From assembly GCF_004339245.1 (NCBI RefSeq), contig NZ_SMGG01000003.1, positions 1,116,770-1,180,769 on the forward strand: DNA of 64,000 bases, in the 5' to 3' direction. Every line of letters starts with the position of its first letter. Position 1 is the stretch's first letter. This document shows, in pieces, positions 18,943-27,683 of this stretch. A program made the position numbers and the translations under genes. The notes beneath the pieces are model-generated. The model worked only from the letters and a program-made list of their open reading frames with translations. It did not search any database and was not told the DNA's origin. The DNA comes from Seleniivibrio woodruffii (GTDB lineage Bacteria; Chrysiogenota; Deferribacteres; Deferribacterales; Geovibrionaceae).

Positions 18943-19619
18943 TGGCAGTTGAAGACTTTTTTCTGGCAGACTATCAGCATGTGAGCCTCATGGAGTATCC
19001 CGGAAAGATCTCATCCATAGCCTTTACCCACGGGTGCAACCTGAGATGCAGATATTGCCACAACCCCGCACTGGTTGCGGGCAGAAAAGGGTCGAACAGA
19101 CTGCCCGATTTTCTGGACTATCTGAAAGGCAAAGACATTGAGGCCGTCGCCCTCACCGGCGGCGAGCCTCTTTTGGCTGACGATATCGCGGGCTTTCTAA
19201 AGGGCATCGTTGATATGGGACTTGCTGTCAAATTAGACACCAACGGCTTTCTGCCCAACAGGCTCAAAAAGGTTCTGTCGGCAGGTCTCGTTGACTATGT
19301 GGCCGTTGACCTGAAGGCGTTCAACGATGTCGACCTGAAAGCCATCGTGCGCACTAACCATAAACTTGATTCGTTTTTCAGGACTTTGGATGTTCTGAAA
19401 ACATCGGGTGTGCCTTTCGAGATTCGCCATACCATCTGGAAAATGCCCTCCGAGGCTGATGTTGCTTCGGTTGCCGAACATGTCGGCGATGCCCCGCTGT
19501 TTGTGCAGACGCTCAGGGACGTTCGTATGCTTGATAAGTCATATAAACCTGAGATTTTCGACAGGTCGGCGGCTGTGGAGCTGTTTGAAAAGTATTTTAA
19601 GGATGTTTGGGTGCGGTGA
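18942..19619 (+). CDS. nrdG: Class III ribonucleotide reductase activating enzyme (radical SAM, NrdG2 type)
   Basis: 225-residue radical SAM enzyme that generates the glycyl radical on its partner using S-adenosylmethionine and a [4Fe-4S] cluster. The cluster motif HGCNLRCRYCHNP has Cys at 32, 36 and 39, followed by the SAM-binding ALTGGEPLL. The N-terminus (QHVSLMEYPGKISSIAFT) is typical of the NrdG2 branch. It overlaps the glycyl-radical subunit gene by one base. Substrate recognition here should be the separate 55-residue protein. Confidence 0.93.
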   Translation: MAVEDFFLADYQHVSLMEYPGKISSIAFTHGCNLRCRYCHNPALVAGRKGSNRLPDFLDYLKGKDIEAVALTGGEPLLADDIAGFLKGIVDMGLAVKLDTNGFLPNRLKKVLSAGLVDYVAVDLKAFNDVDLKAIVRTNHKLDSFFRTLDVLKTSGVPFEIRHTIWKMPSEADVASVAEHVGDAPLFVQTLRDVRMLDKSYKPEIFDRSAAVELFEKYFKDVWVR

Positions 19620-19715
19620 CAACGTATTTGTCACTGCGAGCGTAGCGCGGCAGTCTTCCACGTATAGCAATCATAGAAGATCGCTTCGTCGTTACACTCC
19701 TCGCGAAGACGTTCT
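19620..19715. repeat. Dispersed intergenic repeat, family A (copy 2)
   Basis: Palindromic unit: TGTCACTGCGAGCGTAGCGC and GGCAGTCTTCC, answered by GATCGCTTCGTCGTTACACT and CCTCGCGAAGACG. It separates the convergent nrdG and dgt genes and may serve as their terminator. Confidence 0.7.
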
Positions 19716-19725
19716 TGGTGTTATT

Positions 19726-21000
19726 TTATATCCCCGAAATCTGTCTCGCCATTTCAGTGGCGTAATTATCAGTCATTCCCGAAATATAGTCAGTGACCTT
19801 GTGCAGGGCCTCGTACATGCCTTCGCTTTCGGCTGGTGCGCTGTCGCCCATTATCTTTATAATGTGATTTGTTCGGTCTTTGGATTTACCCTCTGAAACA
19901 TGGTCGTATACAGCCTCGCAGAAGGTCTCCAGCAGTATGCTCATAACGTTGTATGCGCCAACCTCAAGCATCAGCTTTCTGCTGTTCTGGTATATCACCT
20001 CACTGCTAAGGTCTTTTATGCGTTTAATAGGTTCTGCAAACACTGAATTTTCAGGAAGGTTATATTTTCCGAGGCTTCCGTCCATTATTGCGCCGTAGTT
20101 TTCGAAAAACTCGTCCACCACAGCCCCGACGCATTTGTTTATGGCTATTGCCCGCAGGTAAGCTATGGCCTCTTTGGGTGTTTTGCCCGACAGTTTTTCT
20201 TCTGCTGCGCCGCAGATGCCGTTCATGAGGTTTTTAACCTCTTCATATCTCAGAATACCCATTTCATAGGCATCCTCAAGGTCTATGATACTGTAGCATA
20301 TGTCGTCCGCCGCTTCGGAAAGATATGCCAGCGGGTGGCGGCTGTATACTCCGTCTTCTCCCGCCAGTCCTGTTTTCTGTGCGATATCTTCAAGGATCCT
20401 GCTTTCGCTTCTGAATGCGCAGTATTTTTTAAGGTCATCGTTATATTTCACCCACGGATACTTCATCATGGCCGCTATCACTGCATAGGTGGGGCGCAGT
20501 CCGCCGTCGTTTTTATACATGGCAAGACGGGTCATAATGCGCAGAGCCTGTGCGTTGCCTTCGAAAGCGGTGAAGTCGGTTTTCTGTGACTCTGAAAGTG
20601 ACTCGAAATATTTGGTGCCGTTGGTGGTGAACCATTCGCTGATGATCGTTTCGCCCATGTGTCCGAACGGCGGGTTGCCGATGTCGTGGGCGAGACATGC
20701 CGCCTGAACTATCTGCCCGATGCGGTCGGGGTTCATGTGTTCGGGGAGTTTTTCTATGCGTGCGCCAACCAGAGTTCCGAGGCTTCTGCCGACGCAGGAA
20801 ACCTCCAGACTGTGGGGAAGGCGTGAGTGAACGTTGTCGTTACTGCGCATGGGGTGAACCTGCGTCTTTCTGTCCAGCCTGCGGAAAGAGTCCGAGAAGA
20901 TGATGCGGTCGAAATCTATGCTGAACGGATTTCTTGCCTCATCAAAAGGTTTCGGTGCTTCGTTCAGTCTGTCACAGTTGAGCAGTTTGTCCCACTGCAT
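19726..21000 (-). CDS. dgt: dGTP triphosphohydrolase (HD-domain dNTPase)
   Basis: 424 residues, similar to dGTPases that cleave dNTPs to nucleoside and triphosphate and so adjust dNTP pools. The N-terminus holds FRRLDRKTQVHP and RLPHSLEVSCVGRSLG. The metal-binding HD motif AACLAHDIGNPPFGHMGE lies near residue 90, and ADDICYSIIDLEDA carries a later metal ligand. It converges on nrdDG, so both genes bearing on dNTP balance are neighbours, though on opposite strands. Substrate preference (dGTP only, or broad) cannot be told from sequence. Confidence 0.92.
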   Translation of the reverse strand: MQWDKLLNCDRLNEAPKPFDEARNPFSIDFDRIIFSDSFRRLDRKTQVHPMRSNDNVHSRLPHSLEVSCVGRSLGTLVGARIEKLPEHMNPDRIGQIVQAACLAHDIGNPPFGHMGETIISEWFTTNGTKYFESLSESQKTDFTAFEGNAQALRIMTRLAMYKNDGGLRPTYAVIAAMMKYPWVKYNDDLKKYCAFRSESRILEDIAQKTGLAGEDGVYSRHPLAYLSEAADDICYSIIDLEDAYEMGILRYEEVKNLMNGICGAAEEKLSGKTPKEAIAYLRAIAINKCVGAVVDEFFENYGAIMDGSLGKYNLPENSVFAEPIKRIKDLSSEVIYQNSRKLMLEVGAYNVMSILLETFCEAVYDHVSEGKSKDRTNHIIKIMGDSAPAESEGMYEALHKVTDYISGMTDNYATEMARQISGI

Positions 21001-21033
21001 TGATTACTCCGGTGTGGTTAAAGTGAAAAGCTT

Positions 21034-21112
21034 CAGAGATCCTTCGGCTTTAGCCTCAGGATGACGTTTGCTAAATAAATCCGTCATTCTGAGCGCAGCG
21101 AAGAATCTCAGT
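21034..21112. repeat. Dispersed intergenic repeat, family C (full palindrome)
   Basis: The GAGATCCTTCGGCTTTAGCC arm is answered by CGTCATTCTGAGCGCAGCGA and AGAATCTC. Relatives lie inside the 10407-10600 element, at 35656-35697 and at 62985-63035. This motif type is widespread in bacterial genomes. Confidence 0.7.
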
Positions 21113-21123
21113 ATGGCAATGCT

Positions 21124-22524
21124 CTATCCCACTATTGCCTTAAACTCGGCATCGTTGGCAAAACTTTCAAAATCCTTGTCGGTTTTGGCCTTCTTCGCAT
21201 ATTCCGCTGAAAGCTCGATGGCTTTTTTAAGGTTTTTCAGTGCGCCCTCACGTTTGCCCAGAAGAGCATACAGGCAAGCGGCGTTGTACATGGATTCGTG
21301 TTTATCAGGCTTAACGTAGATGGCTCTTTCAAAAGCCGCCAGAGCCTCTTCATATTTGTTCAGAATGCTTAATGTCAGTCCGAGGTTGTGCAGAGCCTCG
21401 TGGAAATCCGGTTTCAGCTCAGTTGCCTTCCGGAAAGCTTCTGCGGCCTTGTCTGTGTCCCCTGCGACAACGTAGGCGTGGGCAAGGTTGTTCCACACTG
21501 CGGCATCGTCGGGTTTCAGTGAAACTGCCTTTTCAAGGGCTGTGGATGCCTCAAGGTATCTTTTCAGTTTAAGACATGTGCTTCCGTAGGTGGACTGATA
21601 TGTGTCGTTCTCCGGCTCTATGCCGCATGCAGTGGCGAGGTTGTCCGCTGCGGCTTCGAACTTTTTGTTCAGATAGGCTATGTAGCCTACCATATACCAT
21701 GCGGCGGCAAAATCCGGCTCGTCCCTTTTGATGTGCTCGAAAAGGGCTGTCGCTTCGGTGTAGTTCTTTTCGTTCAGCCTTTCAACGCCCAGCAGATAAA
21801 GCTCTTCGGAGGACATTTTGCATCCGGCCTTGTCCAGAAAAAGTATCTCGTCGGTGATCTCGGAGAGGGTGGTCTTCTGAACGGCGGTGAGCCTTACCGC
21901 CTTGTCGGCTTCGAAAAGGTATTTATTTTCGTTTATCTTAACTGCAAGTTTTGCGGCAACTGCGCTGACAGCTTCAAGGATGGGGCTGTCGGCTGAGTCG
22001 CTCTGGGGTTCGGAATCGGCTTTTGCCTTGCCGATTATGAGGCTTTGGGCGATGAATTTTTTCAGGCTGACATATCCCATCAGCATTATTGTGGTGAACA
22101 GAACGAACACCGCAAGAAGTCCGGCCAGCACCTGATAAAACTCGTTCCTATACCACTGCTCCTTTTTGTTCACAGCCGCCAGAACAAGGGTCACATCAGT
22201 TTCAAGCTGTTTGCTCAGCTGGTCGATGCGGGCTATAACCTCTTTGTTGTTGGATGAGCGTGCTATTATGGACAGTTTCGTGTTGATGGATTTTTCAAAC
22301 TCGTTCACCCGTGAATATACGTCGGTGTTGGCCATGTCGGGCTCTTCCGGCAGAAGGCTGACATCCGAACCGGGCATCTGATATGCGGGTTTTTCAGGCT
22401 TGGGCGTTTCGGATATCTGAACGGGCAGTTCCGTAATGCCTTTTCCGTTGTAAAAATTGACCGAGTATGACACGGCAACAGCCACTGTCACTATAATTAG
22501 GATAAGGTATAATATGTTTCTCAT
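21124..22524 (-). CDS. Membrane-anchored tetratricopeptide-repeat protein
   Basis: 466 residues. One membrane helix at the N-terminus (ILYLILIIVTVAVAVSY) and a second near residues 118-138 (VLAGLLAVFVLFTTIMLMGY) frame a periplasmic segment of about 95 residues. The cytoplasmic part contains at least five TPR units from about residue 240 to the end (for example AAWYMVGYIAYLNKKFEAA). TPR proteins act as scaffolds; no partner is named by the neighbourhood. Not recognised as a characterised protein. Confidence 0.8.
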   Translation of the reverse strand: MRNILYLILIIVTVAVAVSYSVNFYNGKGITELPVQISETPKPEKPAYQMPGSDVSLLPEEPDMANTDVYSRVNEFEKSINTKLSIIARSSNNKEVIARIDQLSKQLETDVTLVLAAVNKKEQWYRNEFYQVLAGLLAVFVLFTTIMLMGYVSLKKFIAQSLIIGKAKADSEPQSDSADSPILEAVSAVAAKLAVKINENKYLFEADKAVRLTAVQKTTLSEITDEILFLDKAGCKMSSEELYLLGVERLNEKNYTEATALFEHIKRDEPDFAAAWYMVGYIAYLNKKFEAAADNLATACGIEPENDTYQSTYGSTCLKLKRYLEASTALEKAVSLKPDDAAVWNNLAHAYVVAGDTDKAAEAFRKATELKPDFHEALHNLGLTLSILNKYEEALAAFERAIYVKPDKHESMYNAACLYALLGKREGALKNLKKAIELSAEYAKKAKTDKDFESFANDAEFKAIVG

Positions 22525-22594
22525 GGTTGAATTTTAGCATCGCTTAGCCTCAAGGTCTACAAAAATCTGTTCAGGTTCGTTCTATTCTAATTTA

Positions 22595-22623
22595 TTGACA
22601 ACTGTGTATAAATATTGTAATTA
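22595..22623 (+). promoter_or_regulatory. Candidate promoter of zapB-zapA giving a leaderless start
   Basis: TTGACA (22595-22600), a 17-base spacer, TAATTA (22618-22623). An ATG lies at 22630, where transcription would be expected to begin, and no Shine-Dalgarno is present. Confidence 0.5.
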
Positions 22624-22629
22624 ATGGTC

Positions 22630-22821
22630 ATGGAACTTCTTGAAAAACTGGATATTTTGAGCAATAGAATAGATAATCTTGTTTCGGAACTTAAGAAGGA
22701 AAAGGACAGAAGTTCCCTTCTTGAGACGGAAAATATCCGGCTGAAAGAGGATAACCGTCTGCTGACGGAGCAGAGAGAGGCTGTTAAAGAGCGTATCGAA
22801 AATCTCATCGGCAGATTATAA
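22630..22821 (+). CDS. zapB: ZapB-like coiled-coil cell-division protein
   Basis: About 63 residues, almost wholly coiled coil (LLEKLDILSNRIDNLVSELK; heptads continue to the end), the size and character of ZapB-type division proteins. It sits directly before zapA, the usual partner in Z-ring stabilisation. An ATG at 22624 is also in frame, but that base abuts the predicted -10 element; 22630 fits the promoter better. Assignment rests on the coiled-coil pattern and the neighbour, since such short sequences diverge quickly. Confidence 0.7.
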   Translation: MELLEKLDILSNRIDNLVSELKKEKDRSSLLETENIRLKEDNRLLTEQREAVKERIENLIGRL

Positions 22822-22840
22822 ACCTATCGAGGTGCAGAAA

Positions 22841-23104
22841 GTGCCCGTCTACGAGCATAAGGTAAACATTAACGGCCTGCAGTACCCTCTGGTGACAGAC
22901 AGGGACAAAGAGTTTGTCGATAGAGTTACCGAAATGCTCCAGAACCGCATGAATGAGATCAAAAGCAAGATAAATGTTCTTGACACTCAGAAGCTTGCGG
23001 TGATGGCGGCTCTGACCATCTCTGCGCAGTATCTCGATTTGAAAGAGGCCGCCGAGGCGGCGGACGCCATTCTGGACGATCTGCTGAGGAAGTCGGACAA
23101 GTAA
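22841..23104 (+). CDS. zapA: Cell division protein ZapA
   Basis: About 87 residues that bind and bundle FtsZ at the division site. The pattern VNINGLQYPLVTDRD followed by FVDRVTEML and LAVMAALTISAQYLDLKE matches ZapA: a small N-terminal domain and a C-terminal coiled coil. The GTG at 22841 is chosen because GAGGTG lies 6 bases upstream; a GTG at 22832 lies inside that site. It follows the ZapB-like gene by 19 bases and ends before a terminator and a 6S RNA candidate. Confidence 0.88.
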   Translation: MPVYEHKVNINGLQYPLVTDRDKEFVDRVTEMLQNRMNEIKSKINVLDTQKLAVMAALTISAQYLDLKEAAEAADAILDDLLRKSDK

Positions 23105-23124
23105 AAGGGAATCCAAACCTCCTT

Positions 23125-23145
23125 TCCGGCTGGCCCGGATTTTTT
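23125..23145 (+). terminator. Intrinsic terminator after zapA
   Basis: TCCGG-CTGGC-CCGGA followed by TTTTTT, 20 bases after the zapA stop. Confidence 0.65.
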
Positions 23146-23146
23146 A

Positions 23147-23238
23147 TAGAGTTAAGATTGCTTCGGGCTTAAGCCCTCGCAAAGACAACTATCCGTCTCT
23201 GCGAGGAGTGTAACTACGCGGCAGTCTCAAATGTTGAC
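23147..23238. repeat. Dispersed intergenic repeat, family A (copy 3)
   Basis: AGATTGCTTCGGGC and CCCTCGCAAAGAC, answered by GTCTCTGCGAGGAGTGTAAC and GCGGCAGTCTC. It lies between zapA and the 6S RNA candidate. Confidence 0.7.
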
Positions 23239-23249
23239 AGTAAGAGAAT

Positions 23250-23325
23250 GTAAATCCCCCTTAGTCCCCCTTTGTAAAAGGGGGAGACAGAGTTCCAGAG
23301 ATTCGGGGTGGATTTTTTTAAAGTT
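23250..23325. repeat. Dispersed intergenic repeat, family B (copy 2)
   Basis: AAATCCCCCTTAGTCCCCCT followed by TTGTAAAAGGGGGA and, further on, GGGGTGGATTTTTTT. It shares the outer AAATCC/GGATTTT ends and the C-rich/G-rich palindrome of the copies at 538 and 52293. Confidence 0.65.
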
Positions 23326-23338
23326 GTTTACTTAGGAT

Positions 23339-23517
23339 GCCCCTGCTGTGTTTGTGCATCATATGAAAATTGGAGCCAATACTCCAGAAAAGGGGGATGA
23401 TACTGATTGCGGTGTGCAAGCCTGCCTCGTAGCAGGAAGCCTGATGCGTCGTGATTCCTCCGCCCTGATGAACAGGGCTACAATTGGATTATGGTTACGG
23501 CATGTGCGGGGGCTTTT
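23339..23517 (+). ncRNA. ssrS: 6S RNA candidate (SsrS)
   Basis: About 180-nt structured RNA. The ends pair perfectly (GCCCCTGC 23339-23346 with GCGGGGGC 23506-23513, one G-U) and TTTT follows. Inside are hairpins TGGAG/CTCCA, CCTGC/GCAGG and GCCCTG/CAGGGC. Stretches such as GCAGGAAGCCT and CAGGGCTACA..TACGGCAT resemble the apical loop and 3' strand of 6S RNA. The position after zapA and upstream of the 5-formyl-THF ligase gene is the classic ssrS site, here with rarA between. 6S RNA binds housekeeping RNA polymerase. Exact ends are estimates. Confidence 0.72.
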
Positions 23518-23528
23518 ATATATAAAAC

Positions 23529-23556
23529 TTGCCCATTTCATGCAATGTGCTAATAT
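23529..23556 (+). promoter_or_regulatory. Candidate promoter of the rarA operon
   Basis: TTGCCC (23529-23534), a 16-base spacer, TAATAT (23551-23556). The rarA ATG follows at 23601. Confidence 0.5.
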
Positions 23557-23600
23557 AGATATTAAGTACGTTTAACCGCCCGTTAGGGGTTTTTATATAA

Positions 23601-24833
23601 ATGAGAATACTGGAAGAGTTAAGACCTAAGGTCTTTGACGATATAGCCGGACAGAAACATCTGTTGGGTACAGATTCCGTATTTCGAAAGATGGCAGAAA
23701 GCGGCGGGTTCGACTCGGTGATACTCATCGGGCCGCCCGGAACAGGCAAGACCACCTTGGCCGAAATAATCGGGAACTATCTTCAGATGCCGTTTGTCAG
23801 TCTCCACGCAGCCACGGCGGGTGCGTCGGAAATCAAGCAGGTTATGGAGTCTGCGGGAACACAGGGAACCATGCTGGTGTTTGTGGATGAACTGCACAGG
23901 TTCAACAAATCTCAGCAGGTGCTTCTGCTCAACCTTATAGATTCCGGCAAAGCCAAGCTTATCGGAGCTTCCACAGAAAACCCCTATCACAGTCTTATAC
24001 ACCCTCTGAGGTCGCGCAGTTTTGTTTTTGAACTGCAAAGACTTAACCATGAGGACTTTGCGCTTATGTTCGCAAAGGCATGTGTGTATTTCAAAAAGCG
24101 GTATAATGCCGTCGATGTCGTCATATCCGATGAGGATTTTGACAGGCTTGTTCAGGCATCAGACGGTGACGGACGACGTTTTTATAGCCTTCTGGAGCTG
24201 TCCGCAGTGGGCGGAAAGTTTGTGGGCGACGACCTGCATCTGAATGTTAAGCAGGCGGCGGAACACACAGCATCCGGAAGATATAATACCGACGAGCACT
24301 ACAACATGCTCTCGGCGATGATCAAGAGCATAAGGGGAACCGACCCCGACTCTGCGCTTCTCTGGGCGTTTTCGCTCCTTCGAAGCGGCATGGAGCCGGA
24401 GGCCATCTTCCGCAGACTGCTCATCAGCGCATCGGAGGATATCGGCAACGCATACCCCGATGCTGTAACGTTTGCTCATGCGGCCTATGAAAACTTCATG
24501 GCGGTGGGCAGACCCGAAGGGGATATAATCCTCGCACATGTGGTGACGTTTCTGGCGGGATGCCCCAAGAGCAACCGCAGCTATAACTCCATGTGGGCGG
24601 TGAAAAAGTATCTGGAGGAGAACACGCCGGCTGTTCCCGAACCTCTGAGAACCAACGGTCAGGGGTATATGTATCCATTTGATTTCGGCGGGTTTGTTAA
24701 ACAGGAATACGGAGCATCGGAAAAGGTTTTCTATTCCCCTTCCGATGCGGGATTTGAAAGCAAAATAGCTGAACGGCTGAAAAAACTCCATCTGGGAGTC
24801 AAAGACTATGGAAAAAGCAAAAGCGAGAAGTGA
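23601..24833 (+). CDS. rarA: Replication-associated recombination protein RarA (MgsA), AAA+ ATPase
   Basis: 410 residues, related to clamp-loader ATPases and acting at stalled replication forks. The order is as expected: RPKVFDDIAGQKHLLG, Walker A GPPGTGKTT near 48-56, Walker B VFVDELHRFNKSQQ, sensor 1 GASTENP, then the C-terminal MgsA domain with SALLWAFSLLRSGMEP and RRLLISASEDIGNAYPDA. Length is close to the family norm. It overlaps the next gene by 26 bases, and the chain rarA-fau-rny-ymdB-nadA looks like one transcript. Confidence 0.94.
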   Translation: MRILEELRPKVFDDIAGQKHLLGTDSVFRKMAESGGFDSVILIGPPGTGKTTLAEIIGNYLQMPFVSLHAATAGASEIKQVMESAGTQGTMLVFVDELHRFNKSQQVLLLNLIDSGKAKLIGASTENPYHSLIHPLRSRSFVFELQRLNHEDFALMFAKACVYFKKRYNAVDVVISDEDFDRLVQASDGDGRRFYSLLELSAVGGKFVGDDLHLNVKQAAEHTASGRYNTDEHYNMLSAMIKSIRGTDPDSALLWAFSLLRSGMEPEAIFRRLLISASEDIGNAYPDAVTFAHAAYENFMAVGRPEGDIILAHVVTFLAGCPKSNRSYNSMWAVKKYLEENTPAVPEPLRTNGQGYMYPFDFGGFVKQEYGASEKVFYSPSDAGFESKIAERLKKLHLGVKDYGKSKSEK

Positions 24834-25353
24834 GGCTATTTTCCGCAGACAGCAGCTTGACCCCGAATATGCAGAAGTGGCTTCCTTGAAGATTGCGGAG
24901 CGGTTTCTGGCGGAGTTCTCGGAATTTGAAAGTTTTCTTCTTTATGCCGATTTTAAAAACGAGGTCGGTACGGCGAAGATCATTAATGCCTTAAACGGCA
25001 TGAACAAGGCGGTTTATCTGCCCCGGATCCGAGGGGGCGGTATAGAGCTTGGGCTTTATAAAGGTGAAAACAGCCTTATCTGCGGCGCATACGGAATTTC
25101 AGAGCCTGCCGAATGCGCTGATTATGACTTTATAGACGTTGCCGCAGTTCCCGGGGTCGCCTTTGACAGGCGGCTGAACAGGGTCGGCTGGGGCAAGGGC
25201 TACTACGACAGGCTCCTTGGGGCGGGCACGATTCGCCTTGCCGTGGGGCTGGCATTCGAGTGTCAGATATTTGACGCCATTGACGCCGAGCCGCACGACA
25301 TTCCGTGCGATGTGCTTGTCACCGAAAAGAATACATATAGGAGGAACAGCTAA
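24808..25353 (+). CDS. 5-formyltetrahydrofolate cyclo-ligase
   Basis: 181 residues converting 5-formyl-THF to methenyl-THF with ATP, returning it to the one-carbon pool. The C-terminal signature [18 protein letters not shown] is intact, and the N-terminal region carries the basic residues ([13 protein letters not shown]) seen in the family. It starts inside the end of rarA and ends one base into the RNase Y start. Finding it downstream of zapA and the 6S candidate is a conserved arrangement in many bacteria. Confidence 0.92.
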   Translation: MEKAKARSEAIFRRQQLDPEYAEVASLKIAERFLAEFSEFESFLLYADFKNEVGTAKIINALNGMNKAVYLPRIRGGGIELGLYKGENSLICGAYGISEPAECADYDFIDVAAVPGVAFDRRLNRVGWGKGYYDRLLGAGTIRLAVGLAFECQIFDAIDAEPHDIPCDVLVTEKNTYRRNS

Positions 25354-26912
25354 TGGGTATAGTTTATTACCTTCTGGTAGTTGCCGGAGCTGTTATCGGA
25401 GCATTCCTTGGAATGTTCTGGCAGAAAAAAAGAAACGACGCAGAAAACCTGAAACTGAACAAAACCGCTGAAGATATTATCAGCAAAGCAAAAAGAGAGA
25501 GCGACGACATCGTTAAGGAGTCGAAGCTCGAAGCAAAAGATATCGTTAACAAGGGAAAGGCTGAGATTGAAAGAGAAGTGCGTGAGAAACGCAACGACCT
25601 GAAAGCTCAGGAGAAACGCATCATCCAGAAGGAAGAGGCGGTTGACAAAAAGATGGAATCCCTTGAGAAGAAAGAGGAGTCTCTGGCTCAGAAGGATGCT
25701 GAATACGACAAGCGTCTGAAAGAGATAGAGGCGACGAAAGAGCGCATCAACGAGATGAAGCAGAACATTATCTTCGAAACAGAGAAGATAGCCAACATGA
25801 CCAGCGAAGAGGCCAAGCAGATGCTCGTTGCCCAGATGGTGGACGATGCTAAGCTGGAAGCCGCAAGAACACTGCGTGAGCTGGAAGAGGAGACGAAAGC
25901 CGAGGCCGACAAAAAGGCAAGAAGCATCATCTCCACAGCAATTCAGCGCTGCGCACCCGAATATATTTCGGAGATCACCGTTACGGTTGTGGCCCTGCCC
26001 TCAGACGAGATGAAAGGCCGCATCATCGGACGTGAAGGACGTAACATCCGCACGTTTGAAAGCGTTACAGGCGTTGACATAATCGTTGACGATACGCCCG
26101 AAGCGGTTATCCTCTCCTCCTACGACCCCTTCCGCAGAGAGATCGCAAAGATGACTCTGGAAAGGCTCGTGTCTGACGGACGTATCCACCCCGCCAGAAT
26201 CGAGGAGATCTACAACAAAGCGAAAGAGGAACTTGAGAAACACGTTCTTGAAGTGGGCGAGGAAGCACTGTTCAACCTCGGTCTCCACAACGTAAGCAAG
26301 GACATCACCAGACTGCTGGGCAGGCTGAAATACAGAACTTCCTACGGTCAGAACGTTCTCGGTCACTCAATAGAGGTTGCCAAGATAACAGGTCTTATGG
26401 CGGCTGAACTCGGTCTCAACGAAAAGGTTGCCAAGCGTGCGGGACTTCTCCACGACATCGGTAAAGCCATCGACTATGAGGCTGAAGGCTCACACACCCA
26501 GATCGGTGTTGAAGTTGCCAAGAAGCACAAAGAGGACTGGAGAGTCATCAACGCAATCGCATCTCACCACGGCGAAGAGGAGTTCAAGTGTATCGAGGCT
26601 GTTCTGGTTCAGGCGGCCGACGCAATCTCCGCATCACGCCCCGGTGCCAGACGTGAAGTTCTTGAGAGCTACATCAAGCGTCTTGAGAACCTTGAGACCA
26701 TCGCCAGCGGTTTTGACGGCGTAAGCAAATCCTACGCTATTCAGGCCGGACGTGAGGTCAGAATCATCGTTGAACCCGAAAGAGTGAACGACGAAAGACT
26801 CGTCACCCTTTCAAAAGATATCTCCAAGCAGATCGAAGACGAACTCACATATCCGGGACAGATCAAAGTCACCGTTATCCGTGAGTCCAGAGCGGTCGGT
26901 TACGCAAAGTGA
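25353..26912 (+). CDS. rny: Ribonuclease Y
   Basis: 519-residue membrane-bound endoribonuclease that starts mRNA decay. It has an N-terminal membrane helix ([20 protein letters not shown]) and a long charged coiled coil to about residue 190. A KH RNA-binding domain ([15 protein letters not shown]) and an HD phosphodiesterase domain ([12 protein letters not shown], then ASHHGEE) follow. All parts are intact and the length is typical. AGGAGG lies before the ATG. It is followed at once by ymdB, a neighbour pair common in many genomes. Confidence 0.97.
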   Translation: MGIVYYLLVVAGAVIGAFLGMFWQKKRNDAENLKLNKTAEDIISKAKRESDDIVKESKLEAKDIVNKGKAEIEREVREKRNDLKAQEKRIIQKEEAVDKKMESLEKKEESLAQKDAEYDKRLKEIEATKERINEMKQNIIFETEKIANMTSEEAKQMLVAQMVDDAKLEAARTLRELEEETKAEADKKARSIISTAIQRCAPEYISEITVTVVALPSDEMKGRIIGREGRNIRTFESVTGVDIIVDDTPEAVILSSYDPFRREIAKMTLERLVSDGRIHPARIEEIYNKAKEELEKHVLEVGEEALFNLGLHNVSKDITRLLGRLKYRTSYGQNVLGHSIEVAKITGLMAAELGLNEKVAKRAGLLHDIGKAIDYEAEGSHTQIGVEVAKKHKEDWRVINAIASHHGEEEFKCIEAVLVQAADAISASRPGARREVLESYIKRLENLETIASGFDGVSKSYAIQAGREVRIIVEPERVNDERLVTLSKDISKQIEDELTYPGQIKVTVIRESRAVGYAK

Positions 26913-27682
26913 GAATCCTCCACATCGGAGACATAATAGGACGCACAGGCAGGAAGGCCGTACAGACCTTTCTGCCGGCTGTCCGTGCTGAATATAAACC
27001 TGATATTATCATAGCTAATGCCGAAAACTCTTCCGGAGGATTCGGCATTTCCTATATTGTCTATGAGGAACTGCTCAAATATGAGATAGACATCTTCACC
27101 ACCGGAAACCATGTCTGGGACAACAAGGAGACAGAGTCCGCCATCAAAAAGATGGACAGGCTCATCCGTCCCGCAAACATGCCGGAGGGAGTGCCGGGCA
27201 GGGGATACATCACCATTGAGAAGAACGGTGAGAAGTTTACCTGCGTAAACCTCATAGGCAGGGTTTTCATGGGGCTTTCCGACTGTCCTTTCCGCAGGTT
27301 CGACAGGATAATGGAGGAGGCGGAGGGGTTCGTTTTCGTGGACTTCCACGCCGAGGCCACCAGCGAAAAAGCGGCTTTCGGGCTGTATGCCGACGGAAGG
27401 GCGGGGGCTGTCACAGGGACGCACACCCATGTGCAGACCAATGATGAACGTCTGCTCCCCAAAGGCACGCTGTACCTGACCGACACCGGAATGTGCGGCA
27501 GTCTCAATTCCGTCATAGGAATGGAAAAATATGCGCCCATAGAAAGGTTTCTGACGGGCATGCCCAGAAAATTTGAAGTTGAAAAGAAGGGTAAAATATT
27601 GTTTAATGCATTGTTTTTCGAATACGGAAGCGACCGTAAGGTTACTAACTACTCAAAAATATGCTTAACATCGGGAGATTGA
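26909..27682 (+). CDS. ymdB: YmdB-family metallophosphoesterase
   Basis: 257 residues, a di-iron-type phosphodiesterase of the TIGR00282 family (studied members cleave cyclic nucleotides). Metal ligands appear in [29 protein letters not shown] and [11 protein letters not shown]. The start is GTG, overlapping the end of rny by 4 bases, so the two are co-translated. In Bacillus this protein affects biofilm and motility; whether that holds here is unknown. Confidence 0.92.
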   Translation: MRILHIGDIIGRTGRKAVQTFLPAVRAEYKPDIIIANAENSSGGFGISYIVYEELLKYEIDIFTTGNHVWDNKETESAIKKMDRLIRPANMPEGVPGRGYITIEKNGEKFTCVNLIGRVFMGLSDCPFRRFDRIMEEAEGFVFVDFHAEATSEKAAFGLYADGRAGAVTGTHTHVQTNDERLLPKGTLYLTDTGMCGSLNSVIGMEKYAPIERFLTGMPRKFEVEKKGKILFNALFFEYGSDRKVTNYSKICLTSGD

Positions 27683-27683
27683 T

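Noticed and set aside
23348-23575. 75-residue frame over the 6S RNA region
   Set aside because: No ribosome site; the sequence is better explained as structured RNA.
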